The position numbers were made by a program, and so were the translations under genes. Shown piece by piece: positions 51,542 through 62,856 of a stretch of DNA of 64,000 nt. Each line of letters opens with the position of its first letter. The first letter of the stretch is position 1. Origin of the DNA: Streptomyces sp. NBC_01296 (GTDB lineage Bacteria; Actinomycetota; Actinomycetes; Streptomycetales; Streptomycetaceae); the NCBI RefSeq assembly GCF_035984415.1, contig NZ_CP130720.1, positions 2,294,001 through 2,358,000 on the forward strand, read 5' to 3'. The notes under the pieces were generated by a model. The model was given only the letters and a program-made list of their open reading frames with translations, was not told the DNA's origin and made no database searches.

Positions 51542-52468
51542 CTACTTGAGGGTGGCGGAGGTCAGGCCGGCCTGGATCTGGCGCTGGAAGGACAAGTAGA
51601 CCACCAGCATCGGGATCATCGCGATGGTCACGCCGGCGAACAGCACCGGCAGGTCCGTCTCGTACCCCATCTGGTACTGCAGCTGGATCAGGCCCTGGGT
51701 GAGCATGTAGCGCTCGGGGTCCGATCCGGTCTGCGGCTGCATCAGCACGGAGGGCAGGATGTACTGGTTCCACTGGCCCAGGACATTGAATATCCCGACG
51801 CTGATCAGGCCGGGCTTGGCCATCGGCAGCATCACCTGGAAGAAGATCCGGGTGTCGGAGGCCCCGTCGATCACCGCCGCCTCGTGCACGGCCGTCGGCA
51901 GCGTGCGGAAGAACGAGTGCATGAAGAAGACGGTGAAGGGCATCGAGTAGGCCACGTACACCAGGATCAGACCCTGGTACGTGTTGAGCATGTCCAGGCG
52001 CTTGACCATGAAGAACAGCGGGACGAGCGCCAGGAAGACGGGGAACATCGCCCCGCTGACGAAGAAGTAGTAGAAGAGCCGGTTCCCCGGGAAGGGGTAG
52101 CGGGCCAGCACGTACGCCGCCATCGAGCCGAGCAGCATGGTCAGCGGGACCGAGAACACCATCACGATCAACGTGTGGGCGAAGTAGTCGCCGATGCCCT
52201 TGTCCCAGGCCCGGGAGAAGGCGTCGAAGTGCCAGTTGGAGGGCCAGCTGAGGGCCGATCCGCCGATCTGGGAGTCGGTCTTGAACGAGCCGAGCGCCAG
52301 CCAGATCAGGGGCAGGACGATCAGTATCGCCCAGACGGCGAGGAACCCGTGCGAGAAGACGTTCAGCACCATGCCGTCGGAGCCGGTGTTCCCGCCCTCC
52401 TTGGGGCGACCGCTCCCGCCGGACCGCTCCGCCGAGGCTTCGCCCGGCGCCTTGATCACTGTGGTCAT
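51542..52468 (-). CDS. ngcG: Carbohydrate ABC permease NgcG
   Basis: The 308-residue protein has six membrane helices and the MalG-type EAA loop HEAAVIDGASDTRIFFQVMLPMA-like region near residues 205-225. It pairs with NgcF; no ATPase gene is present, as expected since MsiK serves these transporters in Streptomyces. The set matches ngcEFG, which imports N-acetylglucosamine and chitobiose. Its start lies 13 bp after the ngcF stop. Confidence 0.83.
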   Translation of the reverse strand: MTTVIKAPGEASAERSGGSGRPKEGGNTGSDGMVLNVFSHGFLAVWAILIVLPLIWLALGSFKTDSQIGGSALSWPSNWHFDAFSRAWDKGIGDYFAHTLIVMVFSVPLTMLLGSMAAYVLARYPFPGNRLFYYFFVSGAMFPVFLALVPLFFMVKRLDMLNTYQGLILVYVAYSMPFTVFFMHSFFRTLPTAVHEAAVIDGASDTRIFFQVMLPMAKPGLISVGIFNVLGQWNQYILPSVLMQPQTGSDPERYMLTQGLIQLQYQMGYETDLPVLFAGVTIAMIPMLVVYLSFQRQIQAGLTSATLK

Positions 52469-52481
52469 CGTAGTCTCCCGC

Positions 52482-53426
52482 TCAGAACTCGATGCGCTCG
52501 CGGCGGGTGGCGCGCAGCGTGACGATGGAGAGGATCATGGTAAGGACGAGCATGACCACGCCCATGGCGCAGGCGTAGCCGCTCTTGCCGAAGTACAGGA
52601 AGTTGCGCATCAGCACCGTGGCCATGACCTCGCTGTGGTGGTCGGGTCCGCCGCCGAACTGGCCGGAAGTCATGGTCGACACCAGCACGAACATGTCCAT
52701 CGCGGCGATGCCCAGGTAGACCGCGGAGGTCTGCACGGAGTCCCAGAGCAGGGGCAGCGTGACCTTGAGGAAGGTCTGGGCACGCCCGGCGCCGTCCAGC
52801 AGGGCGGCCTCGTAGATGTCCTTGGGTACGGACTGCATGGCGGCCGAGAACAGGACCAGGTAGAAGCCGACTCCGTGCCAGACCACCACCAGGAGCAGGC
52901 ACCACACGACGAGGTTCGGCTGGTTGAGCCATTCGACGGGGTGGGCCGGGTCGACCAGGCCCAGCTTGGTGAGGAATCCGTTGAGCAGGCCGCCCTCGTC
53001 GCTGCGGTACACGGCGCCGAAGAGCACGGCGAGGATGGCCAGCGACAGGACCTGCGGGAAGAAGTAGACGATCTTGTAGACGGAGGATCCGCGGACGCCC
53101 CGCACCCCGCCGGCCCCGCTGCGCCCTCCCACGTTCACCATGAAGGCGAAGAAGAGGGCCAGCAGGATGGTGACGGTCGGGACGAACACCAGGAGCAGCA
53201 GGTTGTGCCACAGGGCGCCGCGGAAGACCTCGTCCTTCATCAGCGCGGCGTAGTTGTCCAGGCCGACGAAGTCGAACGTGGGCGACTGTCCGGACCAGTT
53301 GGTGAAGGAGTAGCCGAACGTCTGGATGTACGGCCAGATGACGAAAGTCAGGTACAGCGCGAGCGGCAGGAAGAGGAAGCCGGCGATGAAGCCGATCCTT
53401 CCCTTGCCCTGGGCTACTTGGCTCAT
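52482..53426 (-). CDS. ngcF: Carbohydrate ABC permease NgcF
   Basis: The 314-residue protein has six membrane helices (GFIAGFLFLPLALYLTFVI first) and a MalF-type EAA loop (IYEAALLDGAGRAQTFLKV). ATG 53426 begins MSQVAQGKGRIG. It forms the channel with NgcG. The operon order is ngcE-ngcF-ngcG, with a 23-bp gap after ngcE. Confidence 0.83.
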   Translation of the reverse strand: MSQVAQGKGRIGFIAGFLFLPLALYLTFVIWPYIQTFGYSFTNWSGQSPTFDFVGLDNYAALMKDEVFRGALWHNLLLLVFVPTVTILLALFFAFMVNVGGRSGAGGVRGVRGSSVYKIVYFFPQVLSLAILAVLFGAVYRSDEGGLLNGFLTKLGLVDPAHPVEWLNQPNLVVWCLLLVVVWHGVGFYLVLFSAAMQSVPKDIYEAALLDGAGRAQTFLKVTLPLLWDSVQTSAVYLGIAAMDMFVLVSTMTSGQFGGGPDHHSEVMATVLMRNFLYFGKSGYACAMGVVMLVLTMILSIVTLRATRRERIEF

Positions 53427-53449
53427 GGTGTCCGCCTCTTGGACGTATG

Positions 53450-54877
53450 TCAGCTGCGGTGGTTGTTCTTGGCGTTCGGGTCCTTGGCAGCCTTGTCTAC
53501 CGCAGCCTGGGCCCGCTTGATCCACTCCTTTGGCTGGATCCGCTTGGCCATCAGCTCATTGGACGCGTTCTGGATCTCGGTGTCCATCTCGCTGTACCAG
53601 TCGGGGTACAGGTAGCTGAAGGTGTTCGATCCGGCCGCCTTGACGGCCGTGACCGCCGATGCGGTTCCCGGGCGGAGCTTGACGTTGGGGTCGACGCCGT
53701 CCTTGACCACCGTGAGGGAGTTGGCCTGCTGGGCGAAGATGGTCGACCATTCGCGGGACAGCATCGAGCGGAGGAACTCCAGGCCGCCGGCCTTGTTGGC
53801 GGCCTTCTCCGGGACGATGAAGGGTTCGCCCGCGCCGGCCCGGATGGCCTCGAAGGGCAGCTTGCTGTCGGCCAGCGTCGGCACCGGCAGGAACTTCATG
53901 TCGAAGTCCTCCGGGGTCTGCTTGAGCTGCTCGTTCTCCAGCCAGGAGCCGGAGGGGATGAAGGCGGCCTTGTACTGGTTCCAGGCGGTCTGGGACTCCG
54001 TGTGGGTGAGGCCGTTGGTGCCGGCCATCAGCAGGTCCTTCTCGACGACCTCGTAGACGGCCTCGACGGCGGCGAGGGCGGCCGGGTTGCCCTCGAAGGC
54101 GTTCGGCTCCAGGTTGTCGATCGCCTTCATGGCCTCCAGACCGCCCTTCTTGGCGATCAGGTCCATGATGACGACGTTGATGTAGTACGGGAACTTGCCC
54201 TGGTGGGCGAGTCCGCCGATGCCGGCGGCCTTGGCCTTGGTGCAGATGTCGAGGAACTCGTCCCAGGTCTTCGGCTCGGCCCAGCCCTTCTCCTTGAAGA
54301 GCTTGCCCGAGTACCAGAGGCCGAACACCGTGTAGACGTAGTAGAGGGCGACGAACTTGCCGCCCTGGGTACCCTGTTCGACGGTGCCGGGGAGGAGCAT
54401 GTCCCGCACCTTCTTGGCCGGGTCGTCGAGCGAGGGCGCGTCGAGCACCTGGGTGAGCTCGGCGAGCTGGCCGCCCTTGGCGAGGACGTCGACCTTGATC
54501 TGCTGGGCGCCGGAGTCGTCGATGACGTCCGGCGGGTTGCCGCCGTTGAAGCGGGCCTGGAGCTTGGCCGCGATCTCCTGGGTGCCCAGGTGGGAGCTGG
54601 TGGTGCCCCACTTCTTGTCGAAGGCGGCCTCCCAGGCCTTCGCGTAGTCGTCGCCGAACCCGCCCTTGAAGACGACGACGTCCAGCTTGCCGCCCTTGGC
54701 CACGCCGAAGGGGTTCTCCTTGGTCACCGCACCCTTGTCCGGCCCCTTCGTGGACGTGTCCTCACCCCCGGAGGCGCAGGCGGACAGGAAGCTCATCGTG
54801 GGCACCGAGATCAGTCCCAGCGCCACGGAGCGCTTGATCAGGTCACGGCGGCCGATGCCCTCACCAGTGGATCCCAT
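53450..54877 (-). CDS. ngcE: N-acetylglucosamine/chitobiose-binding lipoprotein NgcE
   Basis: The 475-residue solute-binding protein has a Tat-like lipoprotein signal (GRRDLIKRS, core, LSAC) and an ABC family 1 fold (LDVVVFKGGFGDDYAKAWE, FNGGNPPDVIDDSG, AAFIPSGSWLENEQL). In S. coelicolor the equivalent gene next to rok7B7 binds chitin breakdown sugars. ATG 54877 is used because GAGG lies 8 nt upstream; ATG 54883 is also possible. A DasR-like site lies 135 bp upstream. Confidence 0.83.
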   Translation of the reverse strand: MGSTGEGIGRRDLIKRSVALGLISVPTMSFLSACASGGEDTSTKGPDKGAVTKENPFGVAKGGKLDVVVFKGGFGDDYAKAWEAAFDKKWGTTSSHLGTQEIAAKLQARFNGGNPPDVIDDSGAQQIKVDVLAKGGQLAELTQVLDAPSLDDPAKKVRDMLLPGTVEQGTQGGKFVALYYVYTVFGLWYSGKLFKEKGWAEPKTWDEFLDICTKAKAAGIGGLAHQGKFPYYINVVIMDLIAKKGGLEAMKAIDNLEPNAFEGNPAALAAVEAVYEVVEKDLLMAGTNGLTHTESQTAWNQYKAAFIPSGSWLENEQLKQTPEDFDMKFLPVPTLADSKLPFEAIRAGAGEPFIVPEKAANKAGGLEFLRSMLSREWSTIFAQQANSLTVVKDGVDPNVKLRPGTASAVTAVKAAGSNTFSYLYPDWYSEMDTEIQNASNELMAKRIQPKEWIKRAQAAVDKAAKDPNAKNNHRS

Positions 54878-55011
54878 GCTCATGTCCTCGCCTTCGTCAG
54901 AAGTGTGAAGGAGGCCGGAAATCGCGACGGTCACCGCACATACGGACATCACCGCAGGTCCCCGCCATCCCCCTGTCCGGTGCCGCTCGTAACGCGGTGA
55001 TCCGGACGGGC

Positions 55012-55027
55012 ACAGGTATAGTCCACT
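55012..55027 (-). promoter_or_regulatory. DasR-responsive element (dre-like) upstream of ngcE
   Basis: ACAGGTATAGTCCACT matches the dre pattern ACTGGTCTAGACCACT at 13 of 16 positions. DasR is the GntR regulator of GlcNAc and chitin use in Streptomyces. On the minus strand the site contains TATACC, a possible -10, so binding would block transcription. Confidence 0.6.
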
Positions 55028-55112
55028 TCCGCTCGTGTGAGCAAGATCATGCACACGGTTGTCCGTCAGCTTTTCCGAGTTGAGACCTCCCCGAAACCTG
55101 GCCCGGGCCTGG

Positions 55113-55156
55113 AAAAAGCGGAAGGGCCGTACCCCCTTAACGGGGATACGGCCCTT
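55113..55156 (-). terminator. Terminator of acnA
   Basis: AAGGGCCGTA pairs with TACGGCCCTT, extended by CCCC/GGGG with one bulged base; on the minus strand the stem is followed by CCGC and five T. It lies 17 bp past the acnA stop. Confidence 0.85.
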
Positions 55157-55173
55157 TGGTGCCGCTAAGGTGC

Positions 55174-57921
<2,748 letters not shown>

Positions 57922-57960
57922 TTACCGCAATCCTGCCGCCACGCCCTGTGGCCAATCCGC

Positions 57961-57991
57961 TAAGGTAAGGCTAAGTTAGGTAATCCTTACC
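57961..57991 (-). promoter_or_regulatory. Iron-box-like site and GGTAA/TTACC palindrome upstream of acnA
   Basis: Read on the minus strand, 57961-57979 is CTAACTTAGCCTTACCTTA, which matches the DtxR/DmdR iron box TTAGGTTAGCCTAACCTAA at 13 of 19 positions. Next to it GGTAATCCTTACC (57979-57991) is a perfect inverted repeat. Aconitase is an iron-sulfur enzyme, and acn is iron-regulated in other actinobacteria. Confidence 0.5.
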
Positions 57992-58023
57992 AGCAGGGGC
58001 GGCTGCGGTACGCCTTCGGCAGA

Positions 58024-58041
58024 TATCTCGATGTCGAGATA
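58024..58041. promoter_or_regulatory. 18-bp palindrome between acnA and a LacI gene
   Basis: TATCTCGATGTCGAGATA has perfect 8-bp arms. Its ATCTC-N6-GAGAT frame is also found in the operator at 61230-61245 before the HTH-MurA gene, suggesting one shared regulator. It lies 136 bp before acnA and 46 bp after the LacI stop. Confidence 0.55.
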
Positions 58042-58087
58042 ACTCTAGTGCATTGCCGCGCCCTGGTCATGCACGGCATGGGCCAGA

Positions 58088-59092
58088 TCACAGGGAAGGC
58101 GTACGGGAAGACGCACGCACGGTCAGCCCGGCCGGGACGGTCAGCCGGCCCGGCGGCGCGCCCTGCGGGGACTCCAGCAGGGCGACCAGCGCGGCGACGG
58201 CTTTCTCCCCGATCACCTCCGGCCGCAGGGTCACGGTGCTCACTGCCGGGTCTCGAGTCGCGTACGAGGGATCCTCGCTCGCGCAGACGAGCCGCAGCTC
58301 GTTCGGTATCCGCAGCCCGTGCCGGGCGGCGGCGGCCAGCACCTGGCTGCCGCCGGGGTCGTACACGCAGTACACGGCGTCGGGGCGCAGGCGCCCGGGC
58401 GCGGCGAAGGCGGCGTCGAAGGCGTGCCCCCGGGTGTCCTCGGGGTCGAAGGGGACCACCAGCGCGGCCGCCCCGCGCGCGGCGCACCAGCGGGTGTAGG
58501 CCGAGGTGACGGCCTCGGTGTAGTACTCCCGGCCGTACGCGGAGTGCAGCGCTATCCGCCGGGCCCCGGAGGCGGCGAGGTGGTCGAGGACCTCGTGGGT
58601 GGTGGCCTCGTGGTCGTTGTCCACCCACACGTCCTCGGGCCACGGGTCCGGGGGACGGCCGTCGAAGACCACCGGCAGGCCGCGTGCGCGCAGGGCCCGG
58701 AGCACCGGGTCGCCGGCCGGGCTGTCGAGCAGCAGCATCCCGTCGACGGCGAGGGTGTGCCAGAGCGGCTCGGCGCCCCGGTCGGCGGGCAGCACGGTCA
58801 GGGCGTAGCCGCGGGCGTGGGCGGCCGCGGTGGCGGCGGTCAGCAGGCGCGAGAAGTAGGCGATCTCGACGAAGTTCCAGGCCGAGCCCGCGTACGTGGT
58901 GACGGCGAGGCCGAGCGTACGGGTGCGGGGGCCGCGGCGGGCGCTGTAGCCGAGGGCGGCCGCCACCTCGCGGACCCGGCGGCGGGTGGACTCGCCGACG
59001 CGGCCGGTGCCGCCCAGCGCGTGCGAGACGGTCGCGGTGGAGACCTCCGCGGCGCGCGCGATGTCGGCGATGGTCGGTCCGGGCCCGGGCAC
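58088..59092 (-). CDS. LacI-family transcriptional regulator
   Basis: The 334-residue protein has a LacI-type N-terminal HTH (TIADIARAAEVSTATVSHAL, hinge RVREVAAALGY) and a C-terminal ligand-binding domain (LGLAVTTYAG, DGMLLLDSPAG, WVDNDHEATTHEVLDHL, AVYCVYDPGG). GTG 59092 is used. It is divergent from the Tat amidohydrolase gene, which is a likely target. The effector is unknown. Confidence 0.83.
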   Translation of the reverse strand: MPGPGPTIADIARAAEVSTATVSHALGGTGRVGESTRRRVREVAAALGYSARRGPRTRTLGLAVTTYAGSAWNFVEIAYFSRLLTAATAAAHARGYALTVLPADRGAEPLWHTLAVDGMLLLDSPAGDPVLRALRARGLPVVFDGRPPDPWPEDVWVDNDHEATTHEVLDHLAASGARRIALHSAYGREYYTEAVTSAYTRWCAARGAAALVVPFDPEDTRGHAFDAAFAAPGRLRPDAVYCVYDPGGSQVLAAAARHGLRIPNELRLVCASEDPSYATRDPAVSTVTLRPEVIGEKAVAALVALLESPQGAPPGRLTVPAGLTVRASSRTPSL

Positions 59093-59196
59093 GGGGTCAT
59101 CGTACGGACGGCGGTGCGGATTTCGTCGGTGGCGGCGGGTTCTGGTTAAGGGGTTAATCAAACAGTGTCCTGGCCACACCGACGTTTGGAGTGGCC

Positions 59197-61101
59197 ATGA
59201 CCTCTACTTCTGCTTTGTCTTCTCCCCTGTCCCGCCGGGGCCTTCTCGGGGCCGTCGGCGCGGCGGGGGCGGCCGGTCTGCTGGGCGCGGGCCCCGCGGC
59301 CGCGGCCGCCTCCTCCGGCGGGCGCGGCTCGGCCGCCCTGGTGATCCACAACGCCCGGGTGTTCACCGGTACCGCCGGCGGGGCGCCGGTGGAGGCCGTC
59401 GCGGTCGGCCGGGACGGGAAGATCCTGGCGGCCGGGAGCGGTTCGGCGGTGCGCCGGCACATCGGGCGGGACACCGAGGTCGTCGACGCGCGCGGGAACA
59501 CCGTGATGAGCGGCATCCACGACGGGCACGTGCACCCGCTGGGCGCCGGCGACCGCTCGCTGCGGCCCTCGCTGGAGGGGGCGGAGACCACCCTGCCCGA
59601 GCTGCGCGAGCTGCTGGCCGGCTTCCTCGCCGACACCGGGGGCGCGGGCGCGGAGCCGGATGCCTGGCTGGTGGTGGAGGACTGGAACCCGGTCGGGCTG
59701 CTGCCGACCGGGAGCGTGCCGCACCACTCGATGCTGGACGCGCTGGCGACCCGCAGACCGGTCGCGCTGGTCGGCGGCGACGGGCACAACCTCTGGGCGA
59801 ACCGGCGGGCCCTGGAGATCGCCGGGATCACGGCGGCCACCCCCGACCCGGTCGGCGGCCGGATCGTGAAGGGCGCGGACGGGCAGCCCACGGGCGTGCT
59901 CAAGGACGACGCCCAGGACCTGGTGAAGCGGCACATCCCGGAGCCCTCGCGGGCCGAACTGGTCGCGGCCTGCGCGAAGGTGCTGGAGCTGGCGGCGGCG
60001 TCCGGGGTCACCACGATGATGGACGCCCTGGTCGGGCGCCACGAGCTGGAGCTCTACCAGACGCTGTCGGCGGCGGGGAAGCTGCCGCAGCGGATCGTGC
60101 CGGCGATCCGGCTCGACGCGGAGCAGACCAAGGACCCGGCAGGCGCACTGGCGTACGCGCGCGGGCTGCGAAAGGAGTTCGAGGGGGTGCGGGGCCTGCG
60201 GTTCGGGATGGTCAAGGTGTTCCTGGACGGGGTCATCGAGTACCCGGCGCAGACGGCCGCACTGCTGGAGCCCTACCTCGACGGGAACGGGAAGCCCACC
60301 GGCAACCGGGGCGAGCTGTACACCTCGGCGGCGGACTACGGCCGGCTGACGGCGGCGTTCAACCAGGCCGGCTGGCAGCTGCACGCCCACGGACTCGGAG
60401 ACCGGGCGGTACGTACGGCTTTGGACGGATACGCGTACGCCCGCCGGGTGACGGGGCAGCGGGACGCGCGCAATGCCGTGGCGCATCTGCAGATCGTGGA
60501 CCCGGCGGACCTGCGGCGCTTCGCGCAGCTGGGCGTCGCGGCGTGCATGCAGCTCCAGTGGGCCGCCGAGGACACCTGGACGATGGAGGCGCTGCTTCCG
60601 TACATCGGGCCGGAGCGCCACCGGTGGATGTACCCGGCGCGCAGCCTGGAGCGGGCCGGGGCCCGGCTGACCGGCGGCTCGGACTGGCCGGTGGACGCGC
60701 TCCAGGTGTGGAACCAGCTGCGGACCGCGATCGACCGGCAGGGCGCGTACGGCACGGGAGAGCTGCACCGGGAGTTGGAGGGGCTGGGCCGGACCTCGGT
60801 CCTGCGGATGCACACGTCGGGGACGGCGTGGCAGCTGAGGCAGGAGGGGCTGACGGGGACGGTGGAGCCGGGCAAGGCGGCGGACCTGGTGGTGCTGGAC
60901 CGGGATGTGACCCGCTGTCCGGTGGCCGACATCAGCGGGACCGGCGTACGGATGACCCTGGTCGGCGGCCGGGTGGTGCACGACGCGGATTCGGCGGCGG
61001 GCCGGGCCGCGGCGGCCCGGGCAGCCCGGGCGGTATCCGGTCCGCGCCCGGCGACGTACGCGGCGGTGCACGGGGGCCGCCACCGCAATTGCGCCCACTA
61101 A
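59197..61101 (+). CDS. Tat-exported metal-dependent amidohydrolase (YtcJ-like)
   Basis: The 634-residue protein has a Tat signal (LSRRGLLGAVGAAGA). The amidohydrolase barrel shows the HxH motif GIHDGHVHPLG, a VKVFLDG strand, the HAHGLGDRAV His and the catalytic Asp in GGSDWPVDALQVW, with a closing beta-domain (GTVEPGKAADLVVLDRD). Family members hydrolyse amides of cyclic or acylated compounds with one or two metals. GGAG lies 5 nt before ATG 59197. The substrate is unknown; export suggests scavenging. Confidence 0.82.
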   Translation: MTSTSALSSPLSRRGLLGAVGAAGAAGLLGAGPAAAAASSGGRGSAALVIHNARVFTGTAGGAPVEAVAVGRDGKILAAGSGSAVRRHIGRDTEVVDARGNTVMSGIHDGHVHPLGAGDRSLRPSLEGAETTLPELRELLAGFLADTGGAGAEPDAWLVVEDWNPVGLLPTGSVPHHSMLDALATRRPVALVGGDGHNLWANRRALEIAGITAATPDPVGGRIVKGADGQPTGVLKDDAQDLVKRHIPEPSRAELVAACAKVLELAAASGVTTMMDALVGRHELELYQTLSAAGKLPQRIVPAIRLDAEQTKDPAGALAYARGLRKEFEGVRGLRFGMVKVFLDGVIEYPAQTAALLEPYLDGNGKPTGNRGELYTSAADYGRLTAAFNQAGWQLHAHGLGDRAVRTALDGYAYARRVTGQRDARNAVAHLQIVDPADLRRFAQLGVAACMQLQWAAEDTWTMEALLPYIGPERHRWMYPARSLERAGARLTGGSDWPVDALQVWNQLRTAIDRQGAYGTGELHRELEGLGRTSVLRMHTSGTAWQLRQEGLTGTVEPGKAADLVVLDRDVTRCPVADISGTGVRMTLVGGRVVHDADSAAGRAAAARAARAVSGPRPATYAAVHGGRHRNCAH

Positions 61102-61229
61102 CCAACCCAATAGGCTGGATGTCCGCAATTGGAGTGATGCATGGCGAGTCGGGTGGAACCGACCGTGAACCGGGGATCAGGCGATCTGACGGTCGGTAAC
61201 ACCCGTCTGCCACACCCGAAGCAGGTGGC

Positions 61230-61250
61230 ATCTCATATCTGAGATACGGT
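61230..61250 (+). promoter_or_regulatory. Operator and -10 for a leaderless HTH-MurA gene
   Basis: ATCTCATATCTGAGAT (61230-61245) is a perfect palindrome running into TACGGT (61245-61250), a good -10. The ATG at 61257 is 6 nt past the -10, so the mRNA probably starts at the ATG. The protein's own N-terminal HTH is an obvious candidate to bind here. Confidence 0.6.
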
Positions 61251-61256
61251 GCATCC

Positions 61257-62786
61257 ATGGCAGACGACTACCTCGTACGCATCGGCAAGCTCATCCGTGA
61301 CGCCCGGCAGCACCGGGGCTGGACGCAGAGTCAGCTCGCGGACGCACTGGGCACCAGCCAGAGCGCCGTGAACCGCATCGAGCGCGGCAACCAGAACATC
61401 AGCCTTGAGATGATCGCCCGAATCGGTGAAGCTCTCGACAGCGAGATCGTCTCCCTGGGCTACGCCGGCCCGATGCATCTGCGGGTCGTCGGCGGCCGCC
61501 GCCTGTCCGGCGCCATCGACGTCAAGACGAGCAAGAACGCGTGCGTGGCGCTGCTGTGCGCCTCCCTGCTCAACAAAGGCCGTACGGTCCTGCGGCGGGT
61601 CGCCCGCATCGAGGAGGTCTACCGGCTCCTCGAGGTCCTGAACTCCATCGGTGTCCGCACCCGTTGGATCAACGAGGGCGTGGACCTGGAGATCGTGCCG
61701 CCGGTCCGCCTCGACATGGACGCCATGGACGCGGACGCGGCCCGCCGCACCCGGAGCATCATCATGTTCCTGGGCCCGCTGCTGCACCGGATGGACCAGT
61801 TCCGCCTGCCGTACGCCGGCGGCTGCGACCTCGGCACCCGCACCATCGAGCCGCACATGATCGCCCTGCGCCGCTTCGGCCTGGACATCACGGCGACCGA
61901 GGGCATCTACCACGCGAAGGTCGAGGCGGGGGTCTCCCCGGGCCGCCCGATCGTCCTGACCGAGCGCGGGGACACGGTCACCGAGAACGCGCTGCTGGCC
62001 GCCGCCCGGCACGACGGCGTCACGGTCATCCGCAACGCCTCCTCCAACTACATGGTCCAGGACCTGTGCTTCTTCCTGGAGGCGCTCGGCGTCAAGGTCG
62101 AGGGCATCGGCACGACGACCCTGACCGTCCACGGCGTCCCGAACATCGACGTGGACGTGGACTACTCCCCTTCCGAGGACCCGGTCGAGGCGATGAGCCT
62201 GCTCGCCGCCGCGGTGGTCACGGAGTCGGAGCTGACGATCCGCCGGGTCCCGATCGAGTTCATGGAGATCGAGCTCGCGGTGCTGGAGGAGATGGGCCTC
62301 GACCACGACCGCTCGGCGGAGTACACGGCGGACAACAACCGCACCCGCCTGGTCGACCTGACGGTCCGCCCCTCGAAGCTCGAGGCGCCGATCGACAAGA
62401 TCCACCCGATGCCGTTCCCCGGGCTGAACATCGACAACGTCCCGTTCTTCGCGGCCATCGCGGCCGCCGCCCAGGGCCAGACCCTGATCCACGACTGGGT
62501 GTACGACAACCGGGCCATCTACCTGACGGACCTGAACCGCCTCGGCGGCCGCCTCCAACTCCTGGACCCCCACCGCGTCCTGGTCGAGGGCCCGACGCGC
62601 TGGCGCGCGGCGGAGATGATGTGCCCGCCGGCCCTGCGCCCGGCGGTGGTCGTCCTCCTGGCCATGATGGCGGCGGAGGGCACCTCGGTCCTGCGCAACG
62701 TCTACGTCATCAACCGCGGCTACGAGGAACTGGCGGAACGCCTCAACTCGGTGGGCGCCCAGATCGAAATCTTCCGCGACATCTGA
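61257..62786 (+). CDS. HTH domain fused to UDP-GlcNAc enolpyruvyl transferase (MurA-like)
   Basis: Residues 5-68 are an XRE-type helix-turn-helix (RDARQHRGWTQSQLADALG, SQSAVNRIERG). Residues 70-509 are an EPSP-synthase-fold MurA paralogue with the substrate Lys in SKNACVALL and the loop Cys in AGGCDLGTRTIEPH, the residue attacked by fosfomycin in MurA. It may therefore be catalytic, or a sensor that binds UDP-GlcNAc or PEP and controls transcription. It matches the fusion I remember as SCO5998, next to acnA in S. coelicolor. Confidence 0.85.
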   Translation: MADDYLVRIGKLIRDARQHRGWTQSQLADALGTSQSAVNRIERGNQNISLEMIARIGEALDSEIVSLGYAGPMHLRVVGGRRLSGAIDVKTSKNACVALLCASLLNKGRTVLRRVARIEEVYRLLEVLNSIGVRTRWINEGVDLEIVPPVRLDMDAMDADAARRTRSIIMFLGPLLHRMDQFRLPYAGGCDLGTRTIEPHMIALRRFGLDITATEGIYHAKVEAGVSPGRPIVLTERGDTVTENALLAAARHDGVTVIRNASSNYMVQDLCFFLEALGVKVEGIGTTTLTVHGVPNIDVDVDYSPSEDPVEAMSLLAAAVVTESELTIRRVPIEFMEIELAVLEEMGLDHDRSAEYTADNNRTRLVDLTVRPSKLEAPIDKIHPMPFPGLNIDNVPFFAAIAAAAQGQTLIHDWVYDNRAIYLTDLNRLGGRLQLLDPHRVLVEGPTRWRAAEMMCPPALRPAVVVLLAMMAAEGTSVLRNVYVINRGYEELAERLNSVGAQIEIFRDI

Positions 62787-62796
62787 TGCGGCGGTA

Positions 62797-62815
62797 GGTC
62801 CGGGCGCCCCGGACC
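62797..62815 (+). terminator. Short hairpin after the HTH-MurA gene
   Basis: GGTCCGGG and CCCGGACC form an 8-bp stem with loop CGC, 10 bp past the stop, without a T-run. Confidence 0.5.
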
Positions 62816-62856
62816 CCGCACGGCGGGCACCCGGGAGCCCGGGACCGCCGCCGCGC

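Noticed and set aside
48669..51773. A 1034-codon open frame on the minus strand opposite the mgtA-type gene
   Set aside because: It mirrors the high-GC third-position pattern of the real gene, has no family features and covers several genes' antisense.
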